Shown in pieces: positions 53,767 to 63,384 of a DNA stretch of 64,000 nucleotides (positions are counted from its first letter, which is position 1; the number at the start of each line of letters is the position of its first letter). Under the pieces are notes generated by a model. That model saw only the letters and a list, made by a program, of their open reading frames with translations, did no database searches and had not been told where the DNA came from. Position numbers and translations under genes: made by a program. Where the stretch lies: assembly GCF_036226365.1 (NCBI RefSeq), contig NZ_CP108462.1:2646501-2710500 (forward strand), written 5' to 3'. The DNA is from Streptomyces sp. NBC_01262. Its GTDB lineage: Bacteria; Actinomycetota; Actinomycetes; Streptomycetales; Streptomycetaceae.

Positions 53767-56700
53767 GTGCAGGGACGTTTCAAGAGGGATGGCGGCGCTG
53801 CGGGCGAACCGGAACAGCGCGGTGGGACCGAACTAGGCCCATCGCCGCGCCGGACGGAAGAATCCGCAGAAGCCGGGACCACGGGCGCGCCGAAGAGCGC
53901 GGGCCCGGTCCGCGGCACGGGCACGGGCCCCAGGCACAGCTCGCGCATTGCCATGCGCAACTGGCGGATCAGCACCCGTCTGGTGTCGCTGCTCGCGCTG
54001 CCGGTGGTTGCCGCGACATCTCTGGGTGCCCTGCGCATCCAGGCGTCGCTGGACAACGTCGAGCAGCTGAGCAATGTGCAGGCGCTCACCGACCTGACGC
54101 AGCAGGCCACCAAGCTGGCCGCCGCGCTGCAGGACGAACGCGACAGCTCCGCCGGCCCGCTCAGCAGCAAGAGCGGCAAGAACGACACCGTCGTCGCCGC
54201 GCGTGAGGCCACGGACCAGGCCAAGGTCGGTTTCAACACCGCCATCAACGCCGGCATCCCGCAGAACCTGACGGGTGTCAACGCGTCCCTGGTCGCGATC
54301 AGCAAGCAGCTCGGCACGCTGAAGGCGATCCGCGAGGACGCGTACAGCGACGAGAACTACATCGCCCAGACCGTCACCGAGTACGACCAGCTGATCACCC
54401 AGCTGCTCCAGCTCTCCACCGACATGGCCGAGGCCTCCGGCAACTCGGACATGATCGCGAGCACCCGCGCCCTGGCCACCTTCTCGGCGGCCAAGGAGTA
54501 CGACTCCATCCAGCGCGCGATGATCAGCGCCGCGCTCGCCAACGGCAGGAACCTGCAGCCGAACGACTGGCGCTACCTGGAGACCGCCAACGAGGCGGAG
54601 ACCACGACGCTCAAGCAGTTCCGGCAGATCTACGGCGCGGCCAAGGCGACCGACCTGCTCGACCCGCTGAGCAGCGAGCGGAACGACCAGATCGCCGCGG
54701 TGGACACCCTGCAGGAGCGGGTGGCCGCCACCGAGGACGGCATCAACAACATCGAAGGCTCCTACCTGGACTGGGACGACCAAGCCCGGACCAAGCTGGA
54801 GACGATGAAGAAGATCGAGCAGAACCTGCTGAACGACATGACGCAGCAGGCTCTGAAGCTCCAGAACGAGGCGGAGCAGGAGGCGTACATCAACGGCGCC
54901 CTCATCCTGCTGGTCCTGGGGCTGTCGGTCGTCGGCGCGTTCATCGTGGCCCGCTCCATGATCCGCTCGCTGCGCCGGCTCCAGGAGACGGCCCAGGAAG
55001 TCGCCCAGAAGCGGCTGCCCGAGCTGGTCAAGCACCTGTCGGAGTCCGACCCGCAGGACGTGGACACCTCGGTCGAGTCGATCGGCATCACCAGCCGCGA
55101 CGAGATCGGCCAGGTCGCCCGCGCGTTCGACGAGGTCCACCGCGAGGCGGTCCGACTGGCCGCCGAGCAGGCGCTGCTGCGAGGCAACGTCAACGCGATG
55201 TTCACCAACCTCTCGCGCCGCAGCCAGGGCCTCATCCAGCGTCAGCTGAGCCTGATCTCCGAGCTGGAGGCCCGCGAGGCCGACCCGGACCAGCTGTCCT
55301 CGCTGTTCAAGCTCGACCACCTCGCGACCCGTATGCGCCGCAACGGTGAAAACCTCCTGGTCCTCGCGGGCGAGGAGCCGGGCCGCCGGTGGACCCGGCC
55401 GGTCCCGCTGGTCGACGTGCTGCGCGCCGCGGCCTCCGAGGTGGAGCAGTACGAGCGGATCGAACTGACGTCTGTACCGGGCGCCGAGGTCAACGGCCGT
55501 ATCGTCAACGACCTCGTCCACCTGCTCGCCGAGCTGCTGGAGAACGCCACCTCGTTCTCCTCGCCGCAGACCAAGGTGCGGGTCACCGGTCACGCGCTGC
55601 CCGACGGCCGCGTGCTGATCGAGATCCACGACACCGGCATCGGCCTGTCCCCCGAGGACCTGGCCGACATCAACGAGCGTCTGGCCAACCCGCCGACGGT
55701 GGACGTCTCCGTCTCCCGCCGCATGGGCCTGTTCGTGGTCGGCCGGCTGTCCCTGCGTCACGGCATCCGCATCCAGCTCCGCCCGTCGGACTCCGGCGGC
55801 ACCACGGCGCTGGTCATGCTGCCGGTGGACGTCACCCAGGGCGGCGCCAAGGCCAAGCCCGGCACCGCCGGACGCAGCCAGCAGCCCGGTATGCCCGGCA
55901 GCCAGGGCGGCCCCGGCGGCCCCGGCGGCCTCGGCAACGGCGCTCCCGGCAGCCTGGCCGCGGGGCTCGCCTCCGGCCCGGCGAACGGCAACGGGCAGGT
56001 CGGCAGGCCGCCGCAGCGCGGCCAGGTGCCCGGCTCCGAGCCCCGTCCGGCCCTGAACTCCGGCCCCGGGAACAACGGTTCGCCGCAGGGCGGCCGTCAC
56101 CAGGGTCCGCGTCCGGCCGGCAGCCCCGGTGGTCCCGGCATACCCAGCGGTCCCGGCAACGGCCGTCAGGCTCCCGCTCCGGCTCCGCAGCGTGCGAACC
56201 CGAGCTGGGCGGACTCCGGCCAGCAGCCGCAGCGCGGCGGCGCACAGCAGCCGGTGCCGGCCTCGGCCTCCACCGACCGGCCGCGTGGTCACGAGGACGT
56301 CGACTCCACCCAGGCGTTCGAGCGCCCGGACTTCAACAGCGTTCCGCACACCGGCCCGCAGCGCGGCCCCGGCAGCGCTCCGCGCCCGGCCCCGGCCTCC
56401 GCCCCTCCTGCCCCGATGCAGCAGCCGGTGGACGCCACTCAGCCGATCCCCCGCCCGGACTTCGACGCCCCGTACCCGGGGCCGCAGGGTCCTGGCGGGT
56501 TCACCCGCAGCGATGTGTTCCAGCCGCCGGCCAACGGTGCCCGCCCGGCCCCCGCGCAGGCGCCTCCGGCGCCGCGTCCGGTGGCCCCGCAGGCTCCCGC
56601 CCCGGCGCCGGTCCAGCAGCAGCGGCCCCAGCAGCCGCTGCCGCCCGTCGCCGAGCCGATGGCACTGCCGCCGGCCCCGATGCGCGGTGACGAGCGCAGC

Positions 56701-57339
56701 CCGATATTCGAGGCCCTGGAGTCGGACTGGTTCCGCAGCGGCCGGGTCGAGCGGATGCAGCAGGTGCACGTGGAGCGCGGCCCGTCCGCGCCCGCCCCGC
56801 AGCAGCAGCCGTCCCAGCCCCGGCACCAGCAGCAGGACAACCAGGCCCCTCAGCCCCCGCAGCAGGCTCCCGAGCCCCCGCAGCGGGTCCGTGCCCAGCA
56901 GCCGCCGCCGCAGCCCTCACAGCCGCCGCGTCAGCAGCACCAGCCGCAGCGCCCCGGCACTTCGGCACCCCAGCACCAGCCGCAGCACCAGTCCTCTCAC
57001 CAGCCGCAGCACCAGCCCTCGCAGCCGCCGCGCCGCGAGACCCCGACGTGGCGTCCGACGCCCAACGACGAGGTCTGGCAGCGCGCCGAGCAGGTCCGCG
57101 AGCCGTCGGCCGGCGGAATCACCCCGTCCGGGCTGCCGCGCCGCGTACCGCGCGCCAACCTGGTTCCGGGCGGTGCCGCTCCTCAGCAGGCACCCGAGGG
57201 CGGACCCCAGGTCTCGCGGGCTCCCGACGACGTTCGCGGACGCCTGACCAACCTCCGGCGCGGTATCCAGCAAGGCCGCCAGGCCGGTTCCCCGACGGAC
57301 GGCCAGGGCTTTAGCACCACTCACCAGCAGGAGCGTTAG
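53767..57339 (+). CDS. cvnA: Conservon sensor kinase-like protein CvnA (first)
   Basis: Large membrane histidine kinase-like protein of conservons, modules that signal through a small GTPase. The 1190 residues show an N-terminal disordered region and a membrane segment (about 70-90). An extracytoplasmic helical domain of nitrate/nitrite-sensor type (about 90-370) and a second membrane segment (375-395) with a HAMP-like linker follow. The phosphoacceptor-like FKLDHLATRMRRNGENLLVL and ATPase boxes ELLENATSF (about 589) and DTGIGLS (about 621) are next. A tail of about 500 Pro/Gln-rich residues ends in a conserved TPSGLPRRVPRANLVPG and VRGRLTNLRRGIQQGR. The GTG at 53767 is preferred; an earlier frame adds non-homologous residues. 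Confidence 0.92.
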   Translation: MQGRFKRDGGAAGEPEQRGGTELGPSPRRTEESAEAGTTGAPKSAGPVRGTGTGPRHSSRIAMRNWRISTRLVSLLALPVVAATSLGALRIQASLDNVEQLSNVQALTDLTQQATKLAAALQDERDSSAGPLSSKSGKNDTVVAAREATDQAKVGFNTAINAGIPQNLTGVNASLVAISKQLGTLKAIREDAYSDENYIAQTVTEYDQLITQLLQLSTDMAEASGNSDMIASTRALATFSAAKEYDSIQRAMISAALANGRNLQPNDWRYLETANEAETTTLKQFRQIYGAAKATDLLDPLSSERNDQIAAVDTLQERVAATEDGINNIEGSYLDWDDQARTKLETMKKIEQNLLNDMTQQALKLQNEAEQEAYINGALILLVLGLSVVGAFIVARSMIRSLRRLQETAQEVAQKRLPELVKHLSESDPQDVDTSVESIGITSRDEIGQVARAFDEVHREAVRLAAEQALLRGNVNAMFTNLSRRSQGLIQRQLSLISELEAREADPDQLSSLFKLDHLATRMRRNGENLLVLAGEEPGRRWTRPVPLVDVLRAAASEVEQYERIELTSVPGAEVNGRIVNDLVHLLAELLENATSFSSPQTKVRVTGHALPDGRVLIEIHDTGIGLSPEDLADINERLANPPTVDVSVSRRMGLFVVGRLSLRHGIRIQLRPSDSGGTTALVMLPVDVTQGGAKAKPGTAGRSQQPGMPGSQGGPGGPGGLGNGAPGSLAAGLASGPANGNGQVGRPPQRGQVPGSEPRPALNSGPGNNGSPQGGRHQGPRPAGSPGGPGIPSGPGNGRQAPAPAPQRANPSWADSGQQPQRGGAQQPVPASASTDRPRGHEDVDSTQAFERPDFNSVPHTGPQRGPGSAPRPAPASAPPAPMQQPVDATQPIPRPDFDAPYPGPQGPGGFTRSDVFQPPANGARPAPAQAPPAPRPVAPQAPAPAPVQQQRPQQPLPPVAEPMALPPAPMRGDERSPIFEALESDWFRSGRVERMQQVHVERGPSAPAPQQQPSQPRHQQQDNQAPQPPQQAPEPPQRVRAQQPPPQPSQPPRQQHQPQRPGTSAPQHQPQHQSSHQPQHQPSQPPRRETPTWRPTPNDEVWQRAEQVREPSAGGITPSGLPRRVPRANLVPGGAAPQQAPEGGPQVSRAPDDVRGRLTNLRRGIQQGRQAGSPTDGQGFSTTHQQER

Positions 57340-57762
57340 TTGAGCACCATGAGCCAGGCGGCACAGAATCTGAACTGGTTGATCACGAACTTCGTGGACA
57401 ACACCCCCGGGGTGTCCCACACCGTCGTGGTCTCCGCCGACGGCCTGCTGCTGGCGATGTCCGAGGGCTTCCCCCGTGACCGCGCCGACCAGCTCGCCGC
57501 CGTCGCATCCGGACTGACCTCGCTGACGGCGGGCGCTTCCCGCATCTTCGAGGGCGGTAGCGTCAACCAGACCGTCGTGGAGATGGAACGCGGTTTCCTC
57601 CTGCTGATGTCGGTGTCCGACGGCTCCTCGCTGGCCGTCCTCGCCCACCCCGAGTGCGACATCGGTCTCGTGGGGTACGAGATGGCCCTGCTCGTCGACC
57701 GAGCGGGCGCCGTCCTGACCCCGGACCTGCGCGCAGAACTGCAAGGCAGCCTGCTGGGCTGA
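57340..57762 (+). CDS. cvnB: Conservon roadblock/LC7 protein CvnB (first)
   Basis: A 140-residue Roadblock/LC7-domain protein. Such proteins bind small GTPases and can act as GTPase-activating partners of CvnD. Key stretches are NLNWLITNFVDNTPGVSHTV, VVSADGLLLAMSEGFPRDRA and GYEMALLVDRAGAVLTPDLR. The TTG at 57340 directly abuts the cvnA stop and has AGGAG six bases upstream; an ATG at 57349 is the alternative. The protein is almost identical to the second CvnB. Confidence 0.95.
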   Translation: MSTMSQAAQNLNWLITNFVDNTPGVSHTVVVSADGLLLAMSEGFPRDRADQLAAVASGLTSLTAGASRIFEGGSVNQTVVEMERGFLLLMSVSDGSSLAVLAHPECDIGLVGYEMALLVDRAGAVLTPDLRAELQGSLLG

Positions 57763-57832
57763 GCAAAAAGCCTCACGTACCACCACGCAGTGCCCTAGAT
57801 TCGCGACCGCTTCCGCTCGATCCGGAGGACCC

Positions 57833-58240
57833 ATGACACCGCCGCCCGCCTCGCCCGGCCCGTACGGCGCATCCCACCATGCGCCGTACGGGGGCGAAGG
57901 CGACCAGCCGCTGGTGCGGCCGTACGCCATGACCGGTGGCCGCACCCGGCCTCGCTACCAGCTCGCCATCGAGGCGCTGGTCAGCACGTCCGCCGAACCG
58001 GGTGCGTACCAGGGGCTGCTCCCCGAGCACCAGCGCATCTGCCATCTGTGCCGCGAGCTCAAGTCGGTCGCGGAGATCTCGGCCCTGCTGGCGATTCCGC
58101 TCGGCGTGGCCCGCATTCTGGTGGCCGACCTTGCCGAGGCCGGGATGGTCTCGATCCACCAGCCGAGCAGCAGCGAGGCCGGCGGACAGCCCGATGTGAC
58201 ATTGCTCGAAAGGGTGCTCAGTGGACTTCGCAAGCTCTAG
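57833..58240 (+). CDS. cvnC: Conservon DUF742 protein CvnC (first)
   Basis: A 135-residue DUF742 protein. A Pro/Gly-rich N-terminus precedes the conserved core RPYAMTGGRTRPRYQLAIEA and ICHLCRELKSVAEISALLAI, then a helix-turn-helix-like IPLGVARILVADLAEAG. The C-terminal LLERVLSGLRKL overlaps the cvnD start by 20 bp. The ATG at 57833 has GGAGG a few bases upstream. It lies 70 bp after cvnB and is co-transcribed with it. Confidence 0.94.
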   Translation: MTPPPASPGPYGASHHAPYGGEGDQPLVRPYAMTGGRTRPRYQLAIEALVSTSAEPGAYQGLLPEHQRICHLCRELKSVAEISALLAIPLGVARILVADLAEAGMVSIHQPSSSEAGGQPDVTLLERVLSGLRKL

Positions 58241-58829
58241 GCCCGGGCAGCAGGCGGCTTACGGAGGTCCGCCCACTGCTCGTTCCACCACCTCGGCCAA
58301 GATCGTGGTGGCGGGCGGCTTCGGCGTGGGCAAGACCACGTTCGTGGGCGCGGTCTCGGAGATCAACCCGCTGCGCACGGAGGCCGTCATGACCTCCGCG
58401 TCGGCCGGGATCGACGACCTGAGCCATGTCGCCGACAAGACCACGACCACCGTGGCCATGGACTTCGGCCGTATCACGCTCGACGACGACCTGATCCTGT
58501 ACCTGTTCGGTACGCCGGGCCAGGACCGTTTCTGGTTCATGTGGGACGACCTGGTGCGCGGCGCGATCGGCGCCGTGGTCCTGGTCGACACCCGCAGGCT
58601 GGCCGACTGCTTCCCGGCGGTCGACTACTTCGAGAACAGCGGGCTGCCGTTCGTCATCGCCCTCAACGGCTTCGACGGACACCAGCCCTACCGTCCGGAG
58701 GAGGTGCGCGAGGCTCTGCAGATCGGCCCCGACGCCCCGATCATCACTACGGACGCCCGGCACCGTGCCGAGGCGAAGAGCGCGCTGATCACGCTCGTTG
58801 AGCATGCGCTGCTCGCTCGCCTCAAGTAA
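58221..58829 (+). CDS. cvnD: Conservon small GTPase CvnD (first)
   Basis: A Ras-like ATP/GTP-binding protein of 202 residues, proposed switch of the conservon. P-loop VAGGFGVGKTTFVGAVSEIN (about 29-48), switch region MDFGRITLDDDLILYLFGTP with the G3-like TPGQDRFWFMWDD, VDTRRLADCF, and ALNGFD in place of the NKxD recognition motif. The GTG at 58221 overlaps cvnC by 20 bp. A terminator (58857-58886) follows. It is nearly identical to the second CvnD apart from a longer N-terminus. Confidence 0.95.
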   Translation: MDFASSRPGQQAAYGGPPTARSTTSAKIVVAGGFGVGKTTFVGAVSEINPLRTEAVMTSASAGIDDLSHVADKTTTTVAMDFGRITLDDDLILYLFGTPGQDRFWFMWDDLVRGAIGAVVLVDTRRLADCFPAVDYFENSGLPFVIALNGFDGHQPYRPEEVREALQIGPDAPIITTDARHRAEAKSALITLVEHALLARLK

Positions 58830-59150
58830 GCACTCCAGTTTGCCAGTTGCGGCACGGACCGGCTGTGTCTTTTGACACGGCCGGTCTTTGCGTTCATAAC
58901 GTTTCGACAGAGAATCGACCGGCTCCGAACACCCGCTGCTCCTGATCGGCTTCATAGAGCACCGATCTAGCACACATCAGCGAATAATTTGCCACAGTTT
59001 TAACTTTTTGCCCGTTTTTTCAAGTGCGATTCCCGTACTTGGGGCTCTCTGCACAAGGTTTGTAGAGCAGCCCCATGACGTGCTGGAATTCGTCGAACCC
59101 GACAGTAGTAACGGCGCTATGAGTGCCGTCGCCGAGAGGTTGTTGGTCGA
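58830..59150. other. Intergenic region between conservons
   Basis: 321 bp holding the first conservon's terminator (58857-58889) and an unusually AT-rich stretch for this genome around 58975-59040 (ATAATTTGCC, TTTTAACTTTTTG, CGTTTTTTC). That stretch probably carries the second conservon's promoter. No gene is supported here. Confidence 0.55.
58857..58889 (+). terminator. Terminator of the first conservon
   Basis: A 13-bp stem with one mismatch or wobble (58857-58869 with 58874-58886), loop TTTT, followed by TTTG. It is placed 28 bp after the cvnD stop. Confidence 0.8.
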
Positions 59151-62100
59151 GTGAGGAACACAAGGCGAGCAGAGCCGGGTCCCGCGGACCATCCGCGTGG
59201 CAACTTCACCCCGCCTGCGCGATACGGGACGCCCGCTCCCGACGCCCCGTCGGAGATGTCCGTCGAGGCGCCCGCGGCGGGTCCGGGCAGCCGCTTCGCC
59301 ATCCGCAACTGGCGGGTGGGGACGCGCCTGAACGCGATCCTCCTCATCCCCGTGCTCGTCGCGCTGGTCTTCGGCGGCTTCCGGGTGCAGAGCTCCGTGC
59401 AGACCTGGCGGCAGGCCGACGACGCGGTGCGCGTCGCCAAGCTGGTGACCGCGGCCTCCGTCTACGCCAACGCGGCGATCAACGAGCGCGATGTCTCGGT
59501 CGTCCCGCTGCTCGCGGGAGACACCAAGAACGCCAAGGTGGTCGCTGCCCGCGAGGCGACCGACAAGGCGGGTGACGCCTTCGACACCGCCGTCGCCCAG
59601 ATGCCTCAGACCCCGGCCCTGATCAAGCGCGTCAAGCTGGTCCGCGAGGGCGAGAAGACACTGACCGCGCTGCGCGCGGCCTCCTACACCCGCAAGCTGC
59701 CCGGCGTACGGACCGAAGAGGGCTACCACGCCGTCCAGCACCCGCTGATGGAGCTCGCCAACGAACTCGGGTTCGGCAGCAGCAACCAGGCCAGCTTCGG
59801 CCGCACCCTGTACGCCATCTCGCTCACCCAGGCCGCCGAGTCGCTCATGCGGTCCATCGGCACCCACCTGCTGGTCGAGGACCGCAGCAAGCTGGCGGAC
59901 GGCGAACTGAGCACTCAGCTCACGGCCTTCGCCTCCTACGCCTATCTGCAGCAGGTCGCGCTGGAGGAGTTCCAGGGCGGCGGCACCGACCAGGACATCG
60001 CCGAGCTCGCCAAGGTGACCAAGGAAGCCACCGCCAAGGGCCAGGAGCAGATCGCCCAGGCCAAGGAGCAGGCCACGGCGGCGGGCGTGACCTTCGTCGC
60101 CCCGCCCGGCGACCTGACCACGATGGTCAAGGCGATCGCCTCCGGGAAGTCCCCCTCGGACCTGGCCAAGGTGGGCATCACCCCCACCACGTGGTTCGCG
60201 GCCTCGACCCTCGGCTTCGACGCCTACCGCGCCGTCGAGGTCTACCTCACCGACAACGCCCTCAGCGACACCCAGGACGTCGCGGACAGCGCGCGCACCG
60301 ACGCCATCGTGAACTCCGCGGTCGTGCTGGTCGCCCTGATCATCGCCTTCATCGTGGCCGCCATGATGGCCCGCTCGATGAGCAACAGCATGCGCCGCCT
60401 GCGCAACGGCGCCTTCGAGGTCGCCGAGCAGCGCCTGCCCGCGCTGGTCGACCAGCTCTCGCGTACGGAACCGGGCCGGGTCGACACGCGCATCCAGCCC
60501 ATCCCGATCAACTCCCAGGACGAGATCGGCGAGGTCGCCCGCGCCTTCGACCAGGTGCACCGCGAGGCCGTCCGGCTCGCCGCCGAGCAGGCGCTGCTGC
60601 GAGGGAACGTCAACGCGATCTTCACCAACCTCTCCCGCCGCAACCAGGGCCTCATCCAGCGCCAGCTCACGCTGATCACCGAGCTGGAGAACAACGAGGC
60701 GGACCCGGACCAGCTGGAGAACCTCTTCAAGATGGACCACCTCGCCACGCGCATGCGGCGCAACGGCGAGAACCTCCTGGTCCTCGCCGGCGAGGAGCCC
60801 GGCCGCCGCTGGAACCAGCCGGTCCCGCTGGTGGACGTCCTGCGCGCCGCGGCCTCCGAGGTGGAGGCGTACGAGCGCATAGAACTGGTCGGCATCCCGG
60901 ACACCGAGATCCACGGCACCGCCGTGACCGACCTCGTCCACCTGCTGGCCGAGCTGCTGGAGAACGCCACCACGTTCTCCTCCCCGCAGACCAAGGTCCG
61001 GGTCACCGCGACCCGGCTGCCCGACGGCCGCGTCATGGTCGAGATCCACGACAAGGGCATCGGCCTCACCGCCGAGGACTTCGCGGACATCAACCACAAG
61101 CTGGCCGACCCGCCGACCGTGGACGCCTCGATCTCCAAGCGCATGGGCCTGTTCGTGGTCGGCCGCCTGGCCGACCGGCACGGCATCCGCGTCCAGCTCC
61201 GCCCGTCCGGCGAGCAGGCCGGCACCACCTCGCTGGTCATGCTCCCCGAGCCGATCACCCACGGTGGCGGCGGCGGCGAGGACCTGGTCTCTCCCGAGGA
61301 CGACTTCACCGTCTCCCGGATCGTCCCCGAGCACGACACCCAGAGCTTCGAGGCCTACGCCCCGACCGCCGCGGAACTCGGCTTCGACGACACCCGCTAC
61401 GAGGCCATCCAGGTCCCGGACGACGCGCGCGCCCTGGACCCGGTGGGCCGCTCCCTGATGCGCGAGGAACGCCGCGCCCAGCTGGAGGCCGCCACCGGCG
61501 ACCGTCCGGAGGAGCAGTCCTACGAGACCTACGAGCCGCAGTCGTCGTCCTACGCGGAGCAGGGGCCCTACGCGCAGCCGCAGGCCTACGCCTACGAGGC
61601 CAACGGCTACGACGAGCACGCGTACAGCGAGCAGCCCCAGCCGCAGGCCTACGACCAGCCCTACACCGACCCCGGTTACCCGGAGCCCGCCTACCAGGAG
61701 GCTCCGTCCTACCAGGACGACTGGCCGTCGGTGCCGCAGCCCCAGCCGCAGGCCTACGACAACGGTTACGGCTACCAGGACCCGCAGCCTGTCGTGGATT
61801 CCGGTGCTTCCTCCCAGACTGCCCCCTTTGAGGCGCCGGACCGCGTAGGCTTCGAGCGACCGGGACCCAGCTCCAGTGTGTCCAACTCGCTGACCGACGC
61901 CGGCCTGCCGCGTCGCGACCGCGGGTGGCCGTCCGCCGAGCAGCCCGCGGCCCCGGCACCACTACCCGTTCCCACGCAGGCGGCGCAGCCTCCGGCCCCG
62001 GCTCCGACAGCGGCTCCGACCGCGGTGCCGGCGCAGAACGGCAACGACGACTGGCGTTCGGCGAACGACCAGAACTGGCAGCGGGCCGAGCAGGCCCGTG

Positions 62101-62330
62101 AGCCCAAGGCGGGTGGGGTCACCCCCTCCGGCCTGCCCCGGCGGGTCCCCAAGGCCAACCTGGTCCCGGGCACCGCACAGCAGACTCCGCAGAGCGGCCC
62201 TTCGGTCTCTCGTGCACCCGAGGACGTACGAGGCCGGCTGAGCAATCTGCGGCGCGGTGTCCAGCAGGGGCGCACTGCGGGAACTGACACGAACGGCCAG
62301 GGCTTCGGCCCCAATCACCAGGAGCGTTAG
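59151..62330 (+). CDS. cvnA: Conservon sensor kinase-like protein CvnA (second)
   Basis: A 1059-residue paralog of the first CvnA. Membrane segments lie near 60-80 and 385-410, enclosing a sensor domain of the same type but with divergent sequence. The kinase-like core is highly conserved: LFKMDHLATRMRRNGENLLV, ELLENATTF (about 599) and DKGIGLT (about 633). The tail is low complexity, here Tyr/Gln/Pro/Glu-rich (YDQPYTDPGYPEPAYQEAPS), and shorter than in the first. It ends with the same motif pair, TPSGLPRRVPKANLVPG and VRGRLSNLRRGVQQGR. The start is GTG at 59151. It is immediately followed by cvnB. Confidence 0.93.
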   Translation: MRNTRRAEPGPADHPRGNFTPPARYGTPAPDAPSEMSVEAPAAGPGSRFAIRNWRVGTRLNAILLIPVLVALVFGGFRVQSSVQTWRQADDAVRVAKLVTAASVYANAAINERDVSVVPLLAGDTKNAKVVAAREATDKAGDAFDTAVAQMPQTPALIKRVKLVREGEKTLTALRAASYTRKLPGVRTEEGYHAVQHPLMELANELGFGSSNQASFGRTLYAISLTQAAESLMRSIGTHLLVEDRSKLADGELSTQLTAFASYAYLQQVALEEFQGGGTDQDIAELAKVTKEATAKGQEQIAQAKEQATAAGVTFVAPPGDLTTMVKAIASGKSPSDLAKVGITPTTWFAASTLGFDAYRAVEVYLTDNALSDTQDVADSARTDAIVNSAVVLVALIIAFIVAAMMARSMSNSMRRLRNGAFEVAEQRLPALVDQLSRTEPGRVDTRIQPIPINSQDEIGEVARAFDQVHREAVRLAAEQALLRGNVNAIFTNLSRRNQGLIQRQLTLITELENNEADPDQLENLFKMDHLATRMRRNGENLLVLAGEEPGRRWNQPVPLVDVLRAAASEVEAYERIELVGIPDTEIHGTAVTDLVHLLAELLENATTFSSPQTKVRVTATRLPDGRVMVEIHDKGIGLTAEDFADINHKLADPPTVDASISKRMGLFVVGRLADRHGIRVQLRPSGEQAGTTSLVMLPEPITHGGGGGEDLVSPEDDFTVSRIVPEHDTQSFEAYAPTAAELGFDDTRYEAIQVPDDARALDPVGRSLMREERRAQLEAATGDRPEEQSYETYEPQSSSYAEQGPYAQPQAYAYEANGYDEHAYSEQPQPQAYDQPYTDPGYPEPAYQEAPSYQDDWPSVPQPQPQAYDNGYGYQDPQPVVDSGASSQTAPFEAPDRVGFERPGPSSSVSNSLTDAGLPRRDRGWPSAEQPAAPAPLPVPTQAAQPPAPAPTAAPTAVPAQNGNDDWRSANDQNWQRAEQAREPKAGGVTPSGLPRRVPKANLVPGTAQQTPQSGPSVSRAPEDVRGRLSNLRRGVQQGRTAGTDTNGQGFGPNHQER

Positions 62331-62753
62331 TTGAGTCCGATGAGCCAGGCGGCACAGAACCTGAACTGGTTGATCACGAACTTCGTGGACAACACCCCCG
62401 GGGTGTCCCACACGGTCGTGGTCTCCGCCGACGGCCTGCTGCTGGCGATGTCCGAGGGCTTTCCGCGGGACCGGGCCGACCAGCTCGCCGCGGTCGCCTC
62501 GGGCCTGACCTCCCTGACGGCGGGTGCCTCCCGCATCTTCGAGGGCGGCAGCGTCAACCAGACCGTCGTGGAGATGGAACGCGGCTTCCTCTTCCTCATG
62601 GCCGTGTCCGACGGATCCTCGCTGGCCGTACTGGCGCACCCCGAGTGCGACATCGGCCTCGTGGGCTACGAGATGGCCCTGCTCGTCGACCGGGCAGGGT
62701 CGGTCCTCACCCCGGATCTACGCGCCGAATTGCAGGGCAGCCTGCTCAACTGA
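62331..62753 (+). CDS. cvnB: Conservon roadblock/LC7 protein CvnB (second)
   Basis: A 140-residue Roadblock/LC7 protein, differing from the first CvnB at only a handful of positions (for example FLFLMAVSDG for FLLLMSVSDG, and the last residue N for G). TTG at 62331 directly follows the cvnA stop, with AGGAG upstream; ATG 62340 is the alternative. It should partner the second CvnD, but the near-identity suggests it could serve either module. Confidence 0.95.
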   Translation: MSPMSQAAQNLNWLITNFVDNTPGVSHTVVVSADGLLLAMSEGFPRDRADQLAAVASGLTSLTAGASRIFEGGSVNQTVVEMERGFLFLMAVSDGSSLAVLAHPECDIGLVGYEMALLVDRAGSVLTPDLRAELQGSLLN

Positions 62754-62829
62754 CAGACAGGCATGCGGACGCGTCTGAGTCACCGTAGGGTGCGTGCTCA
62801 GACGCGTCGACCCAGCCGGAGGAGGAACC

Positions 62830-63384
62830 GTGGCAACGCCCCCAGGCGGAGATGAGTACGGCAATCCGCAACAGCAGCCGCCCTACAAGCGGTTCAACTT
62901 CCCCTCGGCCCCGAGCCCGGAGCCGAGGCGGCCGCCGCAGCACCGGCAGCCGAGGATCCAGCCGTACGACTCTCCGCAGGCACCATCCCCGCAGCCGCGC
63001 TCGGCGCGCGCCGCCGGCCGTCCCACGCCCATGGGCTCGGACGGCGCGCCGCTGGTGCGCCCGTACGCCATGACCGGTGGCCGGACCCGGCCGCGCTACC
63101 AGCTCGCCATCGAGGCTCTGGTCAGCACGACGGCCGAACCGGCCCAGCTGCGGGGGCAGTTGCCGGAGCACCAGCGGATCTGCATCCTCTGCAAGGACAT
63201 CAAGTCGGTCGCGGAGATCTCCGCACTCCTCACCATCCCCCTCGGCGTCGCCCGAATCCTCGTCGCCGACCTGGCAGAGGCGGGCCTCGTCGCCATCCAC
63301 CAGCCCGGTGGCGACGAAGCCGCGGGCGGTCAGCCAGACGTGACACTGCTCGAAAGGGTGCTCAGTGGACTTCGCAAGCTCTAG
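62830..63384 (+). CDS. cvnC: Conservon DUF742 protein CvnC (second)
   Basis: A 184-residue DUF742 protein. It has a longer Gln/Pro/Arg-rich N-terminus than the first CvnC (PPYKRFNFPSAPSPEPRRPP) and then the same core, RPYAMTGGRTRPRYQLAIEA and RICILCKDIKSVAEISALLT. The end, LLERVLSGLRKL, overlaps cvnD by 20 bp. The GTG at 62830 has GGAGGAA right upstream, which decides it over the longer frame from 62794. Confidence 0.94.
   Translation: MATPPGGDEYGNPQQQPPYKRFNFPSAPSPEPRRPPQHRQPRIQPYDSPQAPSPQPRSARAAGRPTPMGSDGAPLVRPYAMTGGRTRPRYQLAIEALVSTTAEPAQLRGQLPEHQRICILCKDIKSVAEISALLTIPLGVARILVADLAEAGLVAIHQPGGDEAAGGQPDVTLLERVLSGLRKL

Noticed and set aside
53833..56826. A 997-codon minus-strand frame opposite the first cvnA
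   Set aside because: Shadow of the GC-biased cvnA gene, lacking any motif.
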